Part shown: positions 1 through 9,541 of the stretch, piece by piece | How positions within the stretch are numbered: the stretch's first letter is position 1 | Layout of the letters: each line of letters starts with the position of its first letter | NCBI GenBank assembly: GCA_022564995.1 | Contig: JADFKK010000029.1 | Coordinates: forward strand, 1 to 40,804 | Direction of reading: 5' to 3' | DNA: 40,804 bases | From: Planctomycetota bacterium | GTDB lineage: Bacteria; Planctomycetota; Planctomycetia; Pirellulales; JADFKK01 | Notes under the pieces: generated by a model | Told to the model about the DNA's origin: nothing | Database searches by the model: none | What the model saw: the letters and a program-made list of their open reading frames with translations, nothing else | Program-made: the position numbers and the translations under genes

Positions 1-1262
1 TGCAGATTTCGCACGAAGTGGACCAGGTGCCAGATTTGATCGCTGGTGAACGTCTGAGCGCCCGCGCTGACCAAACCAGGCATTGCCACGCCTGGAATCC
101 CGGCGTGCAGCCGCCGATAAATGTCGACCGGTCGTCTGCCGCCACGGAAGACGCCCTGTCGCAGATTACGGGGAGGCTGGTCCCGGGAAGGCAGAATCAG
201 CCCCTTATCGACGAATTCCTCATAGCGACGGTGCTTGTTGAACAGCTTGTTCCAATCATCAGGCGCCTTTTCGCCGTCTCCCAGCGCTTCGGTGCCGTGA
301 CAGGTAAAGCAATCGGCCCCCTTCTTCGAGAATTTCTTGAAACTGTAGAACAGGTCTCGCCCTCGTTCGATCGACTCCTCCAGCGCCATCTCCGGCGGCT
401 CGGGTGGATCGATGATTTGATTCGGCGCGTCTTTCCATTTGGCGACGAAACCACCGAGCATGATTTCACCCAGCAGATTTGATCGTGCCAGCTTTTGATT
501 GCGTTCTTTTTCGTCGATCGCATCGCGCAGTTCCAGAAACAGGCGTTCTTCCATTTGACCGCGTAGCGAAAGATATTTCACGTATTCAATCAGCGCGTCC
601 AACTCGCTGCTGGGCAGGGTACGAAACGAAGGCATCGCCGTGCCGGGAATGCCCTCGCGGAGCGTTCGCTTGAGATCGTTCGGCACAATTTCTTTTAGAC
701 TGCCGTCGGCCTGCTTCTCGAACGTACTGACGGTCGTCGGCATGGCGTTTCGCACGGTCGACTTAAACTTGAACAAACCCTTGCGGAAGTCGCGCGGATA
801 GGGGTTCAGAAACGCCGCCGTGGGGCCCATGCCGTCGCCGGTGATGCCGTGACAGTGAACGCAATGTCGGCGAAACAGCCCCTGCTGCTTGCCGGTGCCG
901 TCGATACGGACCGGTCCCGAAGCCAACAACACCTTGGCGGCGTCCAATCCCGATTCGGCCAGCACGCGCGGCGCGTCGGGAGTGCCGAACATGGCCCCCA
1001 TGTAGTTGACGACGGTCTGGATGTTCGCATCGAGTTCTTTGATTTGCTCTTCGTACACCGCCAGCCGGCTCTTGAACTCGTCGGAACCGCTATCCTCGCC
1101 CTCCGCGGGCTCGGGTTTCTTGGGCCGTGCGCTTTCAAACAGCGCCAGATTAGCGCGGAAGCGGGGCGGGTCCGACTTTATGCAGCCACACAACAGGGCC
1201 AGCGACGCGAACAGAACCATCGCGGTCGCCAACCGCGGGCCAAGCAGGGGGGAGTGTTTCAT
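1..1262 (-). CDS. Diheme cytochrome c lipoprotein (3' end outside window)
   Basis: The reading frame opens at ATG 1262-1260 and stays open to the left edge, giving at least 420 residues. The N-terminus is a lipoprotein signal with hydrophobic residues 11-24 and LLCGC, predicting a lipid-modified Cys27. Two heme c motifs are visible: CVHCH at residues 134-138 and CFTCH at 318-322, each starting a class-I cytochrome c-like domain. A short charged helical stretch (about residues 60-85) precedes the first heme. It is the last visible gene of the Rieske/cytochrome b operon, 66 bases after the third cupredoxin gene. I infer an exported, membrane-anchored electron carrier of that operon. Its C-terminus cannot be assessed, and further hemes could lie outside the window. 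Confidence 0.85.
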   Translation of the reverse strand, partial: MKHSPLLGPRLATAMVLFASLALLCGCIKSDPPRFRANLALFESARPKKPEPAEGEDSGSDEFKSRLAVYEEQIKELDANIQTVVNYMGAMFGTPDAPRVLAESGLDAAKVLLASGPVRIDGTGKQQGLFRRHCVHCHGITGDGMGPTAAFLNPYPRDFRKGLFKFKSTVRNAMPTTVSTFEKQADGSLKEIVPNDLKRTLREGIPGTAMPSFRTLPSSELDALIEYVKYLSLRGQMEERLFLELRDAIDEKERNQKLARSNLLGEIMLGGFVAKWKDAPNQIIDPPEPPEMALEESIERGRDLFYSFKKFSKKGADCFTCHGTEALGDGEKAPDDWNKLFNKHRRYEEFVDKGLILPSRDQPPRNLRQGVFRGGRRPVDIYRRLHAGIPGVAMPGLVSAGAQTFTSDQIWHLVHFVRNL

Positions 1263-1328
1263 AATAAACGACAGGTATTTTTACGAATAGAAGTTCATGT
1301 GTGCGATGAATCAGATCGGCGACGATCA

Positions 1329-2330
1329 CTACTTAAAGGCGCTCAGGGGAACGGCAATTTTTCCGAAGTCGATGGGTGTGCCCGGATCCAACTTAATGAA
1401 AAAACGACCCTTGGTCTTGGTGTTCCACCGCAGGGTCTTGATGTTCTTTTTCTGGTCCACGTCCAGCACCAGTCGTCCGCCCTCCGGTCCGGAAGTCGCG
1501 GCACTCTCGTGCCAGACCATGAAGTCGAGTTCAAACCCCGTCGGAACATTCTTGATTTCGAATTTGCCCTCTTTATCAGTGACCGCAAGGTAACCGTTCT
1601 CGCGCGGCAAGATGAAAGACTTCATATAGGAATGGATGTTACAGCTAACTGGTATCGGGTAGCTGGTCTCTGCGTTGAACTTGTAAAGAACGCTTTCGCC
1701 CGCGGGGACCACAACGTTGGTATATCCCGTGATATTCGTGTTGTGCCCGAAGACGTCGCTGTTCATGATTTTCAGCGTTTGGCCAAGCCGCAGGGGAAAA
1801 ACGTGCGATTTAAAAACACAAAACTTTTGGTCATAATCGGCCTGATTGGCCGCATCCTTGCCGTCCAGATCGTCGGGCAGCGGCGTTGCTTCGGGCGGCG
1901 CGGGGACATCGTCCGACCAGCCGATGCTATTGTTCTTGGTGAACAGATAAACCACGACGTTTTTGATGCCGCCGGTGCGTGCATCGATCAGCAACGCCTC
2001 GCCTGGTACTGCCCGACCGCCGGGCGTGCAAACGGCAATCGCAGCCGGAACTGGAATCTCCGCGCCGCCGGCCAACACGAACCTGCCGCTAATGTTCGTT
2101 GTGCCGGTGGCCGGCTGGATTTCCAAAGGGGGTGGAGGTCCATTCGTTCCATTGTCAGGAAACTTGGCCTTAATAATCTGCGCCACCTCATCGGCCTGCG
2201 CCGGCGGCCCGGCAGGCGCCAATCGCCCGCATCCGCCCGCGGCGGCCAACACCGCGGCGGCCACCACAGCAGCGGTGAAAAGTGTCATGCGTCGCATGAT
2301 AGAACGCCTTCTCATTCGTAGGGTCATCAT
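1329..2330 (-). CDS. Exported cupredoxin-like (type 1 copper) lipoprotein, third of three
   Basis: 333 residues. The N-terminus is very basic (RMRRRSIMRRM), then hydrophobic, ending in AAGGC, so Cys34 may be lipidated. A start at Met12 (2297) is an alternative. The C-terminal half has a plastocyanin-like copper set: His196 in GHNTN, then Cys230, His233 and Met236 in SCNIHSYM. A C-terminal beta-sandwich-like stretch follows (DKEGKFEIKNVPTG, then VWHES). It overlaps the preceding cupredoxin gene by four bases (ATGA) and is clearly its paralogue, though only about the copper-site half is strongly alike. Likely role: a periplasmic one-electron carrier or copper-binding partner of the Rieske/cytochrome b complex. 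Redox function is inferred from the ligands and the neighbours. Confidence 0.8.
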   Translation of the reverse strand: MMTLRMRRRSIMRRMTLFTAAVVAAAVLAAAGGCGRLAPAGPPAQADEVAQIIKAKFPDNGTNGPPPPLEIQPATGTTNISGRFVLAGGAEIPVPAAIAVCTPGGRAVPGEALLIDARTGGIKNVVVYLFTKNNSIGWSDDVPAPPEATPLPDDLDGKDAANQADYDQKFCVFKSHVFPLRLGQTLKIMNSDVFGHNTNITGYTNVVVPAGESVLYKFNAETSYPIPVSCNIHSYMKSFILPRENGYLAVTDKEGKFEIKNVPTGFELDFMVWHESAATSGPEGGRLVLDVDQKKNIKTLRWNTKTKGRFFIKLDPGTPIDFGKIAVPLSAFK

Positions 2331-3190
2331 TTCGTGAACTGTCCCGCGGCAATCTCGAACGTGCCCAGGTCGTTGTCGCCCTTGTTGATCGCAAAATTGG
2401 CGACGCCTTTTTTCCAGAACACGAGCGCCCCCTTTACTTTGGCTTCGCCCACCCGGCCCACTCCTTCATGCCAGACGATGAAGTTCCAGTTTCCCGAGGG
2501 CAGGTCTTTGATGGTCAGCACGCCGTCGCTGCCGGAGACGCCCATGTAGGGATTGTCGCGGACCAGCAGATGGCCTTTCATCCACTTGTGTGCGCCGCAG
2601 GAGATCGGCATCGGCAGATTCTCGTTTTTCGGCAGTTCCTTGATCAAGAACTCCCCCGCGGGAATCTGAGTATTAAAATCGTCGTTGGCGAAAAACACGG
2701 CATTCGTATTGTGGCCCCGCTCGTCGGCGTTCACGATTTTCAGTTTATACTTCGTCCACAGCGTGCGCACATGCGGCTCGAAGCGGCATCCCTTATTGGT
2801 CAGCGTGACCTCCTTGCCTTCCTGCGCCTTGTAGCTTTCGTGCAGGGGGGCGTCGCTCGGGCGCAGATAGACCACGACGTTTTCCAACTCGCCGTTGGGG
2901 CCGACGAGCAGGGTCTCGACCGAAGGACTGTGCTGGCCACAATACTCAGCGTCGGTCTTGCCAGCGAGGTCGATCTTCTTCGCCGCCGGGGGCGTGCCGC
3001 CGTAGACGAATTTGATCCTCAGGTTACCCCAATCGCCCTCGGCAATCTCTTCCTGCTGCTGCGGCTTGTTACCGCCGCCGCCGGACGCTCCACCGGCGGG
3101 CTTACCGCCGCCGGATTTATCATCGCCGCAGCCGGCCAATCCCAGCGCCATAACCGCTACGGCCAACGTGCCCCATATTCTCACTAACAT
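2327..3190 (-). CDS. Exported cupredoxin-like (type 1 copper) lipoprotein, second of three
   Basis: 287 residues. The lipoprotein signal ends LGLAGC, giving lipid-modified Cys21, followed by a Gly/Lys/Gln-rich flexible linker to about residue 50. The copper-site residues are His160 (RGHNTN), Cys198, His201 and Met204 (SCGAHKWM), the spacing of a type 1 copper centre. The domain is followed by a carboxypeptidase-regulatory-like beta-sandwich segment (SDGVLTIKDLPSGNW). Its frame overlaps the next gene by four bases, and 47 bases separate it from the previous cupredoxin gene. The long linker after the lipid anchor suggests a tethered domain able to swing between partners. Proteins of this type are often annotated as plastocyanin-like or methylamine-utilisation-like; I do not assign a symbol. 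Confidence 0.85.
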   Translation of the reverse strand: MLVRIWGTLAVAVMALGLAGCGDDKSGGGKPAGGASGGGGNKPQQQEEIAEGDWGNLRIKFVYGGTPPAAKKIDLAGKTDAEYCGQHSPSVETLLVGPNGELENVVVYLRPSDAPLHESYKAQEGKEVTLTNKGCRFEPHVRTLWTKYKLKIVNADERGHNTNAVFFANDDFNTQIPAGEFLIKELPKNENLPMPISCGAHKWMKGHLLVRDNPYMGVSGSDGVLTIKDLPSGNWNFIVWHEGVGRVGEAKVKGALVFWKKGVANFAINKGDNDLGTFEIAAGQFTK

Positions 3191-3236
3191 GGCTCTCGCG
3201 CCCCTATGTTTCGTGTATTTGCCAAAATCTTGCGGA

Positions 3237-4028
3237 CTACTTCTTTACATAATCATCTGGATTGACCGACACCACGCCGATGTCGAGTGTCTCGCCGTCT
3301 TCGATGGAAAGCGCGGGGCGTCCGCGTTTCCAGGCGATCTTTTTCCCGTCGATGCGAACCTTGCTGACGTAACCCCACTTCTCGTGCCAAAACTGGAAGG
3401 TCCACTCGCCCGCGGGAAGGTTTTTGATCGTAAATTTTCCGTCTGCGCCGGTGGTCGTCACGTAAGGATCGGGCCGCACGACAAGCCGCGATTGCATCCA
3501 GGGATGAGACCCGCAACTGATCGTCGTGGGTAGGCGTTCTGCGGCCTCCAGTTTCTTGGTGAGCGACGCTCCGGCCGGAATCTGGATATTGAACGGTTCA
3601 TTAGTAAAGAAGTCGGCCTTGGTATTGTGGGCGACCGGATCGGAGTTCTTCAATTCCAGCGGTTGCTTGTACCACATCGTGGCGACGTGCGGGACAAACG
3701 CGCAGTTCTTGTTATTGAGGACCACTTTCTGTTTTTCCAGAGCCTTGTAATCTCCGTGGATCGGAATCACCTGTCCGCGTTTTGAATACAGGAAGACCAC
3801 CACGTTGGCCAGCGATTTGTCTTTACCGACAATTAGCTCCTGATCGACCAAACCGTGTTTCGCGCACATGGCGTCGCCCTTGACGTCCAGCTTTTTCGGT
3901 GTCGGAATCGGGCCGTCGTAAAGGAAACGTCCGGTTAGGTTTCCCCAACCTTCGGCATTCGCCCGCGAGGCGGTAATTCCGCTCAACAGCGCGGCGGAGA
4001 GTACGATCGTGGTGATACTTTTGGGCAT
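3237..4028 (-). CDS. Exported cupredoxin-like (type 1 copper) protein, first of three
   Basis: 263 residues from ATG 4028-4026. I chose this over the upstream ATG at 4124 because an AGAGAAG ribosome site precedes it and a clean signal peptide follows, with predicted cleavage after ANA at residue 25. Unlike its two paralogues it has no lipobox, so it is probably soluble in the periplasm. Copper ligands appear as His134 (AHNTK), Cys172, His175 and Met178 (SCGSHPWM). The C-terminal part (GADGKFTIKNLPAGEWTFQFWHE) matches the beta-sandwich seen in the other two. The gene begins one base after the small lipoprotein gene. Probable role: diffusible copper electron carrier accepting from the cytochromes of the same operon. 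Confidence 0.85.
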   Translation of the reverse strand: MPKSITTIVLSAALLSGITASRANAEGWGNLTGRFLYDGPIPTPKKLDVKGDAMCAKHGLVDQELIVGKDKSLANVVVFLYSKRGQVIPIHGDYKALEKQKVVLNNKNCAFVPHVATMWYKQPLELKNSDPVAHNTKADFFTNEPFNIQIPAGASLTKKLEAAERLPTTISCGSHPWMQSRLVVRPDPYVTTTGADGKFTIKNLPAGEWTFQFWHEKWGYVSKVRIDGKKIAWKRGRPALSIEDGETLDIGVVSVNPDDYVKK

Positions 4029-4029
4029 G

Positions 4030-4314
4030 TTACTTCTCTTTCTCTTTGCGCTCACCGGAGGGCGCTGGGGTCTTCTGCGGCGAGGCGTTCGGTTTGGGAG
4101 GATCAACCTCTTGCAAATCCTCAATTTCGACTTTAACCATCTCCTCGATGGGGGTCTTCTCCGGATCGACCGCTTCGTTCTTGACTTCGGGCGGGGGCTC
4201 AGGCTCTTTGCGATTACATCCCAGGGCGGGAAGGCAGGCGGGAATCAGGATCACCACAATATAGCTCACCGCGCGAATGGCGGCTATCGCCTGAGACTTG
4301 TCACAGGGGGCCAT
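4030..4314 (-). CDS. Small exported lipoprotein, function unknown
   Basis: 94 residues. A hydrophobic segment (residues 15-32) ends in PALGC, predicting lipid-modified Cys33. The mature part is only about 60 residues and is dominated by Glu, Lys and Pro, with no Cys or heme motif, so it is probably unstructured. It lies 19 bases after the octaheme cytochrome gene and one base before the first cupredoxin gene, so it is surely in the operon. I do not recognise a family. A role as a small assembly or tethering subunit is only a guess from position. Confidence 0.65.
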   Translation of the reverse strand: MAPCDKSQAIAAIRAVSYIVVILIPACLPALGCNRKEPEPPPEVKNEAVDPEKTPIEEMVKVEIEDLQEVDPPKPNASPQKTPAPSGERKEKEK

Positions 4315-4333
4315 TTTTCAACTCCTTTTTGCT

Positions 4334-7300
4334 TTATGGCGGTGGGGCGTCTTTTTTTGGTGCTGAATCTTCCACTTTCGGCGGCGGAACCATCCCACCG
4401 ATCGATGTGCGCCGATTCATGTAACGGTCGAAATTCATCAGCAGATCGACCAACGCGTCGACCTGCTGCTCGGAATTGCCGTGATACAACGACTGGCGCA
4501 GCGGTTCGAACGGTTTGACGTTCTGCGGCATTCCGGTATACGGCAGGGTTCGCTTAGGATTGGCGATCCAGCGCCGCACGTAGTCCGGCCGCAGGCGTCG
4601 GCCGACGTCGGCCAGATTCGGTGCCTGACCGGAATCCGGCTTGGCGGGTGGCGTAAAATCGCCGACCCGGTGACACGTTACGCAAAAATCTTGGTTAACG
4701 ACAATCCGCATCGCGTCACCCAGACGCAGATCCTGGTTGCCGTAGTATGTCTCCTGATTATCGGCGAAGCGCTTGTCAAAATCGGGCTTGCTCAGGCTGG
4801 CCGTCAATTGTACCAGATATTCGCGATCGAGCTTTTTCTGCTCCAACTCGCGGGTGCGAGGATCCGCTTCGTATGGATACTCGGCGTTGTCGAGCGCTTT
4901 GAAGTAGTCGACGATTTTCGTAGCCTCGGCCGAAGACATGGTAAAGTGCGGCATCCGCAACTCGGCGGCCGGACGAATACGATACGGCGCGAGCATAAAG
5001 TCATGCAGCCAGTCACCCTGCACCTTGCGGCCTTCGCCAACCAGCGGCGGCGGAATGCTGCCGGAAATCTCCTGTCGCCGAGCCGGAGACATTTTATTGG
5101 CGGCCTCGGCTTCGACCAGCAGCCGTGACTCAAGCAGTCGTGCCAATCCGCCGCCGACCCCCGGATGCATCACCACTTGTTCGCGGGGAACGTCAATCGA
5201 CCGGCCGACGCGCAGCACCCGCCCTTCGAGGAGCGTCTCCTCCCAAAGCGTGAACCGGAATTTGACGGGCTCGTCGGGCTCGTTATCTTCGTTGGGCCGA
5301 GCGACCGGTGCCCCGTCATCGTCGAACCAGGCCGGCAATCCGCTCTTGTCTTCGTAGGTCGGGCGGCCGACGAGGTCGACGTGGAGCTTTCCGGCCCGGT
5401 CTTGTTTTCGGGATGCCTTGATCTCTTGGTCCGTGAAATGATGGTCGAGGAAGGAGTAATCGGCGGAAGATTGTGGAATGGAAGAGAAATCGCCCGGCTT
5501 GTAAGACAGCGTCCAACGATCCATCGACATCTGGTGACAGCCGGCGCAGTTAAACTGGGCCACCACCTTGGAACCTTCGAGAATCGCTTTGCGCCGCGGG
5601 CTGGGCTTGTAGACGAACTGATCGCCCGGCGGCTCGGCGACGAGCCCCAGCACGAACGTCATGATCTGTTCGCGCTGGTCGCTCGTGAAGTTGAACTGCG
5701 GCATCCGCAACTGGTCGAGGTAACCCTTGTTTTCAGTCTTGTTGTAGTCGAAGCTGCGCGGCTCGCGAAGTTTTTGCCAGAGGAAGCTCTCGCGGGTGAC
5801 CTCGTGGTGGCTGACCAGGCCGCGGATGAAGAAGTCGTCCAACGAGGCACCGTCACCAGAGCCGTGATTACTATGATCGCGGTCACCATGACCTTCGTCT
5901 TGGTGGTCCAGATAACCGCCGATCTGTTCGTAGGCCAGCTTGCTGGGATCTTTGCGGCCCCAATCGGCGAGCCCCGTGCCGATCGGCTTGGAGTCTTCGT
6001 AGCCCGGCACGTCGTGACAGCCGAAACAGCCGCGATGGCTGATCGTCCGGCGGCCGATGTAGTCGAGCATTTTCTCCGCCCTGTTCGTGGCGGTCAGTCC
6101 TCTTAGAGCCAATTCATCGGCGGCGAATTTTCTGGCGATTCTGGCCGCGGTTTTCTGGTCTTCTGGCTTGCTGCTCAGCGCCGCCCTGAGGAAGTCGTCG
6201 CTCACACGTTTGCTGCGGAGCGCTTTTTCCAGATGAATCCTCGTCAATTCCGTCAGCGATTCCAAATCGTCGCGGACCTGCGCGCTACGCGTGTCGAGAG
6301 CCGCCAGATCGGCCAGCGGCGGCCAGTTCGCTTGAGCGGCGTTTTTTGGTGTCCAGTCGCCGGAATTCATCAGATACGTGGTAATGTCGGCCGCCGCGTC
6401 GGTCGGCGTGCCGTCCTCTAGCGGCGGAGAATCATCGAGAAACAAATCCGGCATGACCGTGCGGGCGTGATACTTATTCGGCTGGCGGACCCAACTGTAC
6501 AGCCACCGACGGCCTTTTTCGCCGGTCATGCGGAGCTTCGCGCCGATTTGCGATAGATCGGGCCCCTGATCGGCGGTGCTTTTGGGGTGGTCGCTGTGCG
6601 AATGGCAGGCCAGGCAGCCGCGCACGGCAAACAGTCGCTTGCCGCGCGCTGCATCGGCCGCTGCGAAATTTCGCTGGGGCGTGCCCGGTGCGGTTTTCGG
6701 CGCAGTCGTCTGCTCCACGCGGGTGAACGGTTGGCTGTTCTTAAGCAGATAGTAGGCGATCGCCCGAATCTCCAGGCGCTCGTAGCGCTGGGCCTCCTGT
6801 AGTTTATCAATTGCCCGCTCTAGTCCATCTTCTGCGGCTGTCAACGATTCCTCATCTGCTTCCTCTAATTCTAGTTGCTCTAATTGTTTGGTCTTCCGAT
6901 CGACTTCGCCCTGCATGTGATCGTGCAGTCCGAAGAAACGAGGCATCCGCGTGGTCGGGCGAAAGTGTGTGGGGTCTTCCAACCAGGCGGTGAGAAACTC
7001 AATCGACAGCTTCTCGCCGACGTGCCTGAGGCTGGGCCCCACGCGGCGGAAGGCACCCGGCGTGTCGGTGTCTTGTAACACGGCAGCGACCTTGCGGGTG
7101 GCGGCGGAAAACGTGAAGCCGAGCGGGTCGGACTTGAGGCGTTTGGCGTCGAAGTCCAAAACTTCCAGCAGCCGGCGGCGCGAGGTGTTGTCTTGCGGGG
7201 ACTCCACGACGGCACGGGCCTTTTCGTCGGCCAGATGCCACTCGGCTACGCGCTGGCTGATGGCTTGCACCTCGGCACGCTTGGCAGCGACGGCGGCTTC

Positions 7301-9541
7301 GGCCGATTCGACCTTCGGCTGCGGTGCATTCTCGTTTTTATTTAATTCGGTCAGGGCGGCTTCTAGTTCCGCAAGCGCCTTGGCGAACGCTTTCTGCTTC
7401 TCCACAAGCGGCGGTAATCGTTCGGGAAGCTGGAAGAGTATCTGCTTGGCCGTTGAGGTGTAGTTCGGTTCGGCCCGTAGATCGGGGCCGATGCGCTTGG
7501 CGGGACCGTCGAAACCGTTGATTTCGTGGCAGCCGAAACAGCCGTAGCGACGAACGAGGTTGTAACCGGCGACGACTTTGGGGGCGGGCGGCTCGGGAAA
7601 CCGCTGGCTCGGCTCCAATTCCGTCACGTCGTGATGACACTTCAGGCAGGCTGCCTCACGGAACCGTGCCGGGTACATCGGAAACGGCCAGTGGTGATTC
7701 TTGTACCAGCCGTATTTTTTGCCCCACTCGGCCCGCTGGGCCTCGCTGTTGGGGACGTGAACGGGGTTGATGAAATCAGTCGCACTGCCCTGGCCGTCGT
7801 GACAGAGCGTGCAGCCCATCTTGCCGAAGGGGTGCGGACTGGCGGCCGTTCCGAACAGGTCGAGCCGTGGATGAGAACTATAGGGATTCGGCACGCCGCG
7901 TCGCACCGCGAGGGTTAGCGGCCGGCCCCAGTCCACCGTGTCGACCAGCTTGGTCAGCGCGTCGCCGAGTTTGCGGGCGTCGTCGCCGTTAATGCGTTCG
8001 ATGATGTCGCCGGTTTGCAGCCCGGCCTCGGCCGCCAGTGACTTGGGCCAGGCGAAGCTGACCGCCACGTCATCCTGGTTCAGCGGCCCGCCCTGCACCA
8101 ACTTCATTCCGTAGGCCTGCATCAACATCACCTCTCGGCGAATCTGCGACTCAGCGGCGACGGAATCCTCCTCCTCACTGCGCAGCTGGTCGAGCTGCTC
8201 GTCCGAGAAATGTAGGCCCAGGGATCTGTGGTCGAGATCCAGCTCAGGCGCCGTCGCGGGCGTGCGCAGCGTGACGATGATGTGGCTTTCGGGCAGATAA
8301 GCGGGCGTGGTCGGGCTGCCGTAGGTTTTTTCCATCGACCGATGGCAGGTAATGCAGCGGTCGAAGCGGGCCACCATCGAGAAGTTGAAGTTGAGCGTTT
8401 TTGCGGGAATCCAGTGTTGGCGGATCACCTTGTCGCCTTTGCCAAAGATGTCGAGGACCGGCAACGCCAATATCTGCTTCAAAACACTATCGCGGCCTTC
8501 GTCGAATTGCTTTTGCAGCGCCGAGAGCGCCGCATTGTGTGCGGTGATCTGCGTCGTCACCGTCTCTTCCTCGGCGGTCAGCGTGGTGACGATCTCTTTG
8601 AGCCGATCGCGATATTCCTTGGCGGTCTCAACGACGTCAATCAATTCCGCGACATCATTATTGACCAAGTCGACTTTCTTCTGCAGGCGTTCGACTTCCT
8701 CAGCAGAGGCGTCGCCGGCGTTGGCAATGTCGAATTTGCTGCGGGCTTCGTCCAAATTGGCCGATTGCACCTTGCGCTTGGCGTCTTTGTTGTCCTCGTA
8801 AGTTTTAATGCGGCTGATGACCTTACGCAGGGCGTCCATCAACTCGTCGCGGTCGTGGCTGGCGATGCGCTCCTTGTCAAGCTTCGACTCTCGGGCCGTC
8901 TCGGCCGCCTCCTCGGCACTCTTTAGCTGCTGGTGAAGATCGGCGATCAGTTCGGCGAGTTCCTTGACCTTCTCCAGGGCGGCGACAAGCTGTTTCCGGG
9001 CGTCCTTTGCCTTGGATTTTCCCGCTTTCTCAGCGGCCTTCCGGGCCTGTTCCAAATCGGCGGTCGCTTTCTCTAGCTTGCCATGTGCCTTCGTCACCGC
9101 GTCCTGTGCGTGCTTGAGATCGACTCTCTCCCCGTCAACATCTTTCAGCTTGCCCTTCAATTTCTTCCCCAATCGATCGAGCTCGACTTGGAGAGCCTTG
9201 TAATCGACGGCACCCTCGGGCATATCTCCGGCACAATCCTTGGCAATCTTGACGAATTTATCGAGCTGATTTTTGTCGGGCGGAGTGGCTCGGATTTCGG
9301 AGAGCCGCTCTTCAAGCTCTTGCTGTTTTTCGAAATAATCCCGCGTCAGAAGCTCGATGCGTCGATGCTTCTGCATCCACGTATCGAGGCCGATCGTCCT
9401 GTCCGTGATGCCTTTCCAATCGCGGCCGAAATGATCGGCGACCAACATCCAGACCGTCGCCGCGAGCAGCAGCACCGACGACAACGCGAAGATCACGTGC
9501 ATCGTCCGATTGTCGCGCCAAGTTTTTTCAGTCGCAGGCAT
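4334..9541 (-). CDS. Giant membrane-anchored octaheme cytochrome c with coiled-coil and PDZ segments
   Basis: 1735 residues. A single N-terminal membrane segment (about 14-33) is followed by a long Lys/Glu/Ala-rich coiled coil (about 55-350), then CITCH at 396. A PDZ-like segment (about 478-552, around GLQTGDIIERINGDDA) comes next. Seven further heme motifs start at residues 577, 632, 668, 976, 1172, 1332 and 1620 (CTLCH, CLKCH, CFGCH, CLACH, CFGCH, CAGCH, CVTCH), giving eight c-type hemes. A second coiled-coil-like stretch lies at about 715-790. Several modules have the FLTAWLEDP or MPRF pattern typical of planctomycete cytochrome c domains. It sits between the cytochrome b genes and the copper proteins, so it is likely the large extracytoplasmic electron acceptor of the complex, replacing a small cytochrome c1 or f. 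Partner and electron route are inferred. Confidence 0.88.
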   Translation of the reverse strand: MPATEKTWRDNRTMHVIFALSSVLLLAATVWMLVADHFGRDWKGITDRTIGLDTWMQKHRRIELLTRDYFEKQQELEERLSEIRATPPDKNQLDKFVKIAKDCAGDMPEGAVDYKALQVELDRLGKKLKGKLKDVDGERVDLKHAQDAVTKAHGKLEKATADLEQARKAAEKAGKSKAKDARKQLVAALEKVKELAELIADLHQQLKSAEEAAETARESKLDKERIASHDRDELMDALRKVISRIKTYEDNKDAKRKVQSANLDEARSKFDIANAGDASAEEVERLQKKVDLVNNDVAELIDVVETAKEYRDRLKEIVTTLTAEEETVTTQITAHNAALSALQKQFDEGRDSVLKQILALPVLDIFGKGDKVIRQHWIPAKTLNFNFSMVARFDRCITCHRSMEKTYGSPTTPAYLPESHIIVTLRTPATAPELDLDHRSLGLHFSDEQLDQLRSEEEDSVAAESQIRREVMLMQAYGMKLVQGGPLNQDDVAVSFAWPKSLAAEAGLQTGDIIERINGDDARKLGDALTKLVDTVDWGRPLTLAVRRGVPNPYSSHPRLDLFGTAASPHPFGKMGCTLCHDGQGSATDFINPVHVPNSEAQRAEWGKKYGWYKNHHWPFPMYPARFREAACLKCHHDVTELEPSQRFPEPPAPKVVAGYNLVRRYGCFGCHEINGFDGPAKRIGPDLRAEPNYTSTAKQILFQLPERLPPLVEKQKAFAKALAELEAALTELNKNENAPQPKVESAEAAVAAKRAEVQAISQRVAEWHLADEKARAVVESPQDNTSRRRLLEVLDFDAKRLKSDPLGFTFSAATRKVAAVLQDTDTPGAFRRVGPSLRHVGEKLSIEFLTAWLEDPTHFRPTTRMPRFFGLHDHMQGEVDRKTKQLEQLELEEADEESLTAAEDGLERAIDKLQEAQRYERLEIRAIAYYLLKNSQPFTRVEQTTAPKTAPGTPQRNFAAADAARGKRLFAVRGCLACHSHSDHPKSTADQGPDLSQIGAKLRMTGEKGRRWLYSWVRQPNKYHARTVMPDLFLDDSPPLEDGTPTDAAADITTYLMNSGDWTPKNAAQANWPPLADLAALDTRSAQVRDDLESLTELTRIHLEKALRSKRVSDDFLRAALSSKPEDQKTAARIARKFAADELALRGLTATNRAEKMLDYIGRRTISHRGCFGCHDVPGYEDSKPIGTGLADWGRKDPSKLAYEQIGGYLDHQDEGHGDRDHSNHGSGDGASLDDFFIRGLVSHHEVTRESFLWQKLREPRSFDYNKTENKGYLDQLRMPQFNFTSDQREQIMTFVLGLVAEPPGDQFVYKPSPRRKAILEGSKVVAQFNCAGCHQMSMDRWTLSYKPGDFSSIPQSSADYSFLDHHFTDQEIKASRKQDRAGKLHVDLVGRPTYEDKSGLPAWFDDDGAPVARPNEDNEPDEPVKFRFTLWEETLLEGRVLRVGRSIDVPREQVVMHPGVGGGLARLLESRLLVEAEAANKMSPARRQEISGSIPPPLVGEGRKVQGDWLHDFMLAPYRIRPAAELRMPHFTMSSAEATKIVDYFKALDNAEYPYEADPRTRELEQKKLDREYLVQLTASLSKPDFDKRFADNQETYYGNQDLRLGDAMRIVVNQDFCVTCHRVGDFTPPAKPDSGQAPNLADVGRRLRPDYVRRWIANPKRTLPYTGMPQNVKPFEPLRQSLYHGNSEQQVDALVDLLMNFDRYMNRRTSIGGMVPPPKVEDSAPKKDAPPP

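Noticed and set aside
849..2321. 490-residue plus-strand frame across the cytochrome and cupredoxin genes
   Set aside because: It spans parts of two minus-strand genes with signal peptides, heme and copper motifs; its own product has no motif.
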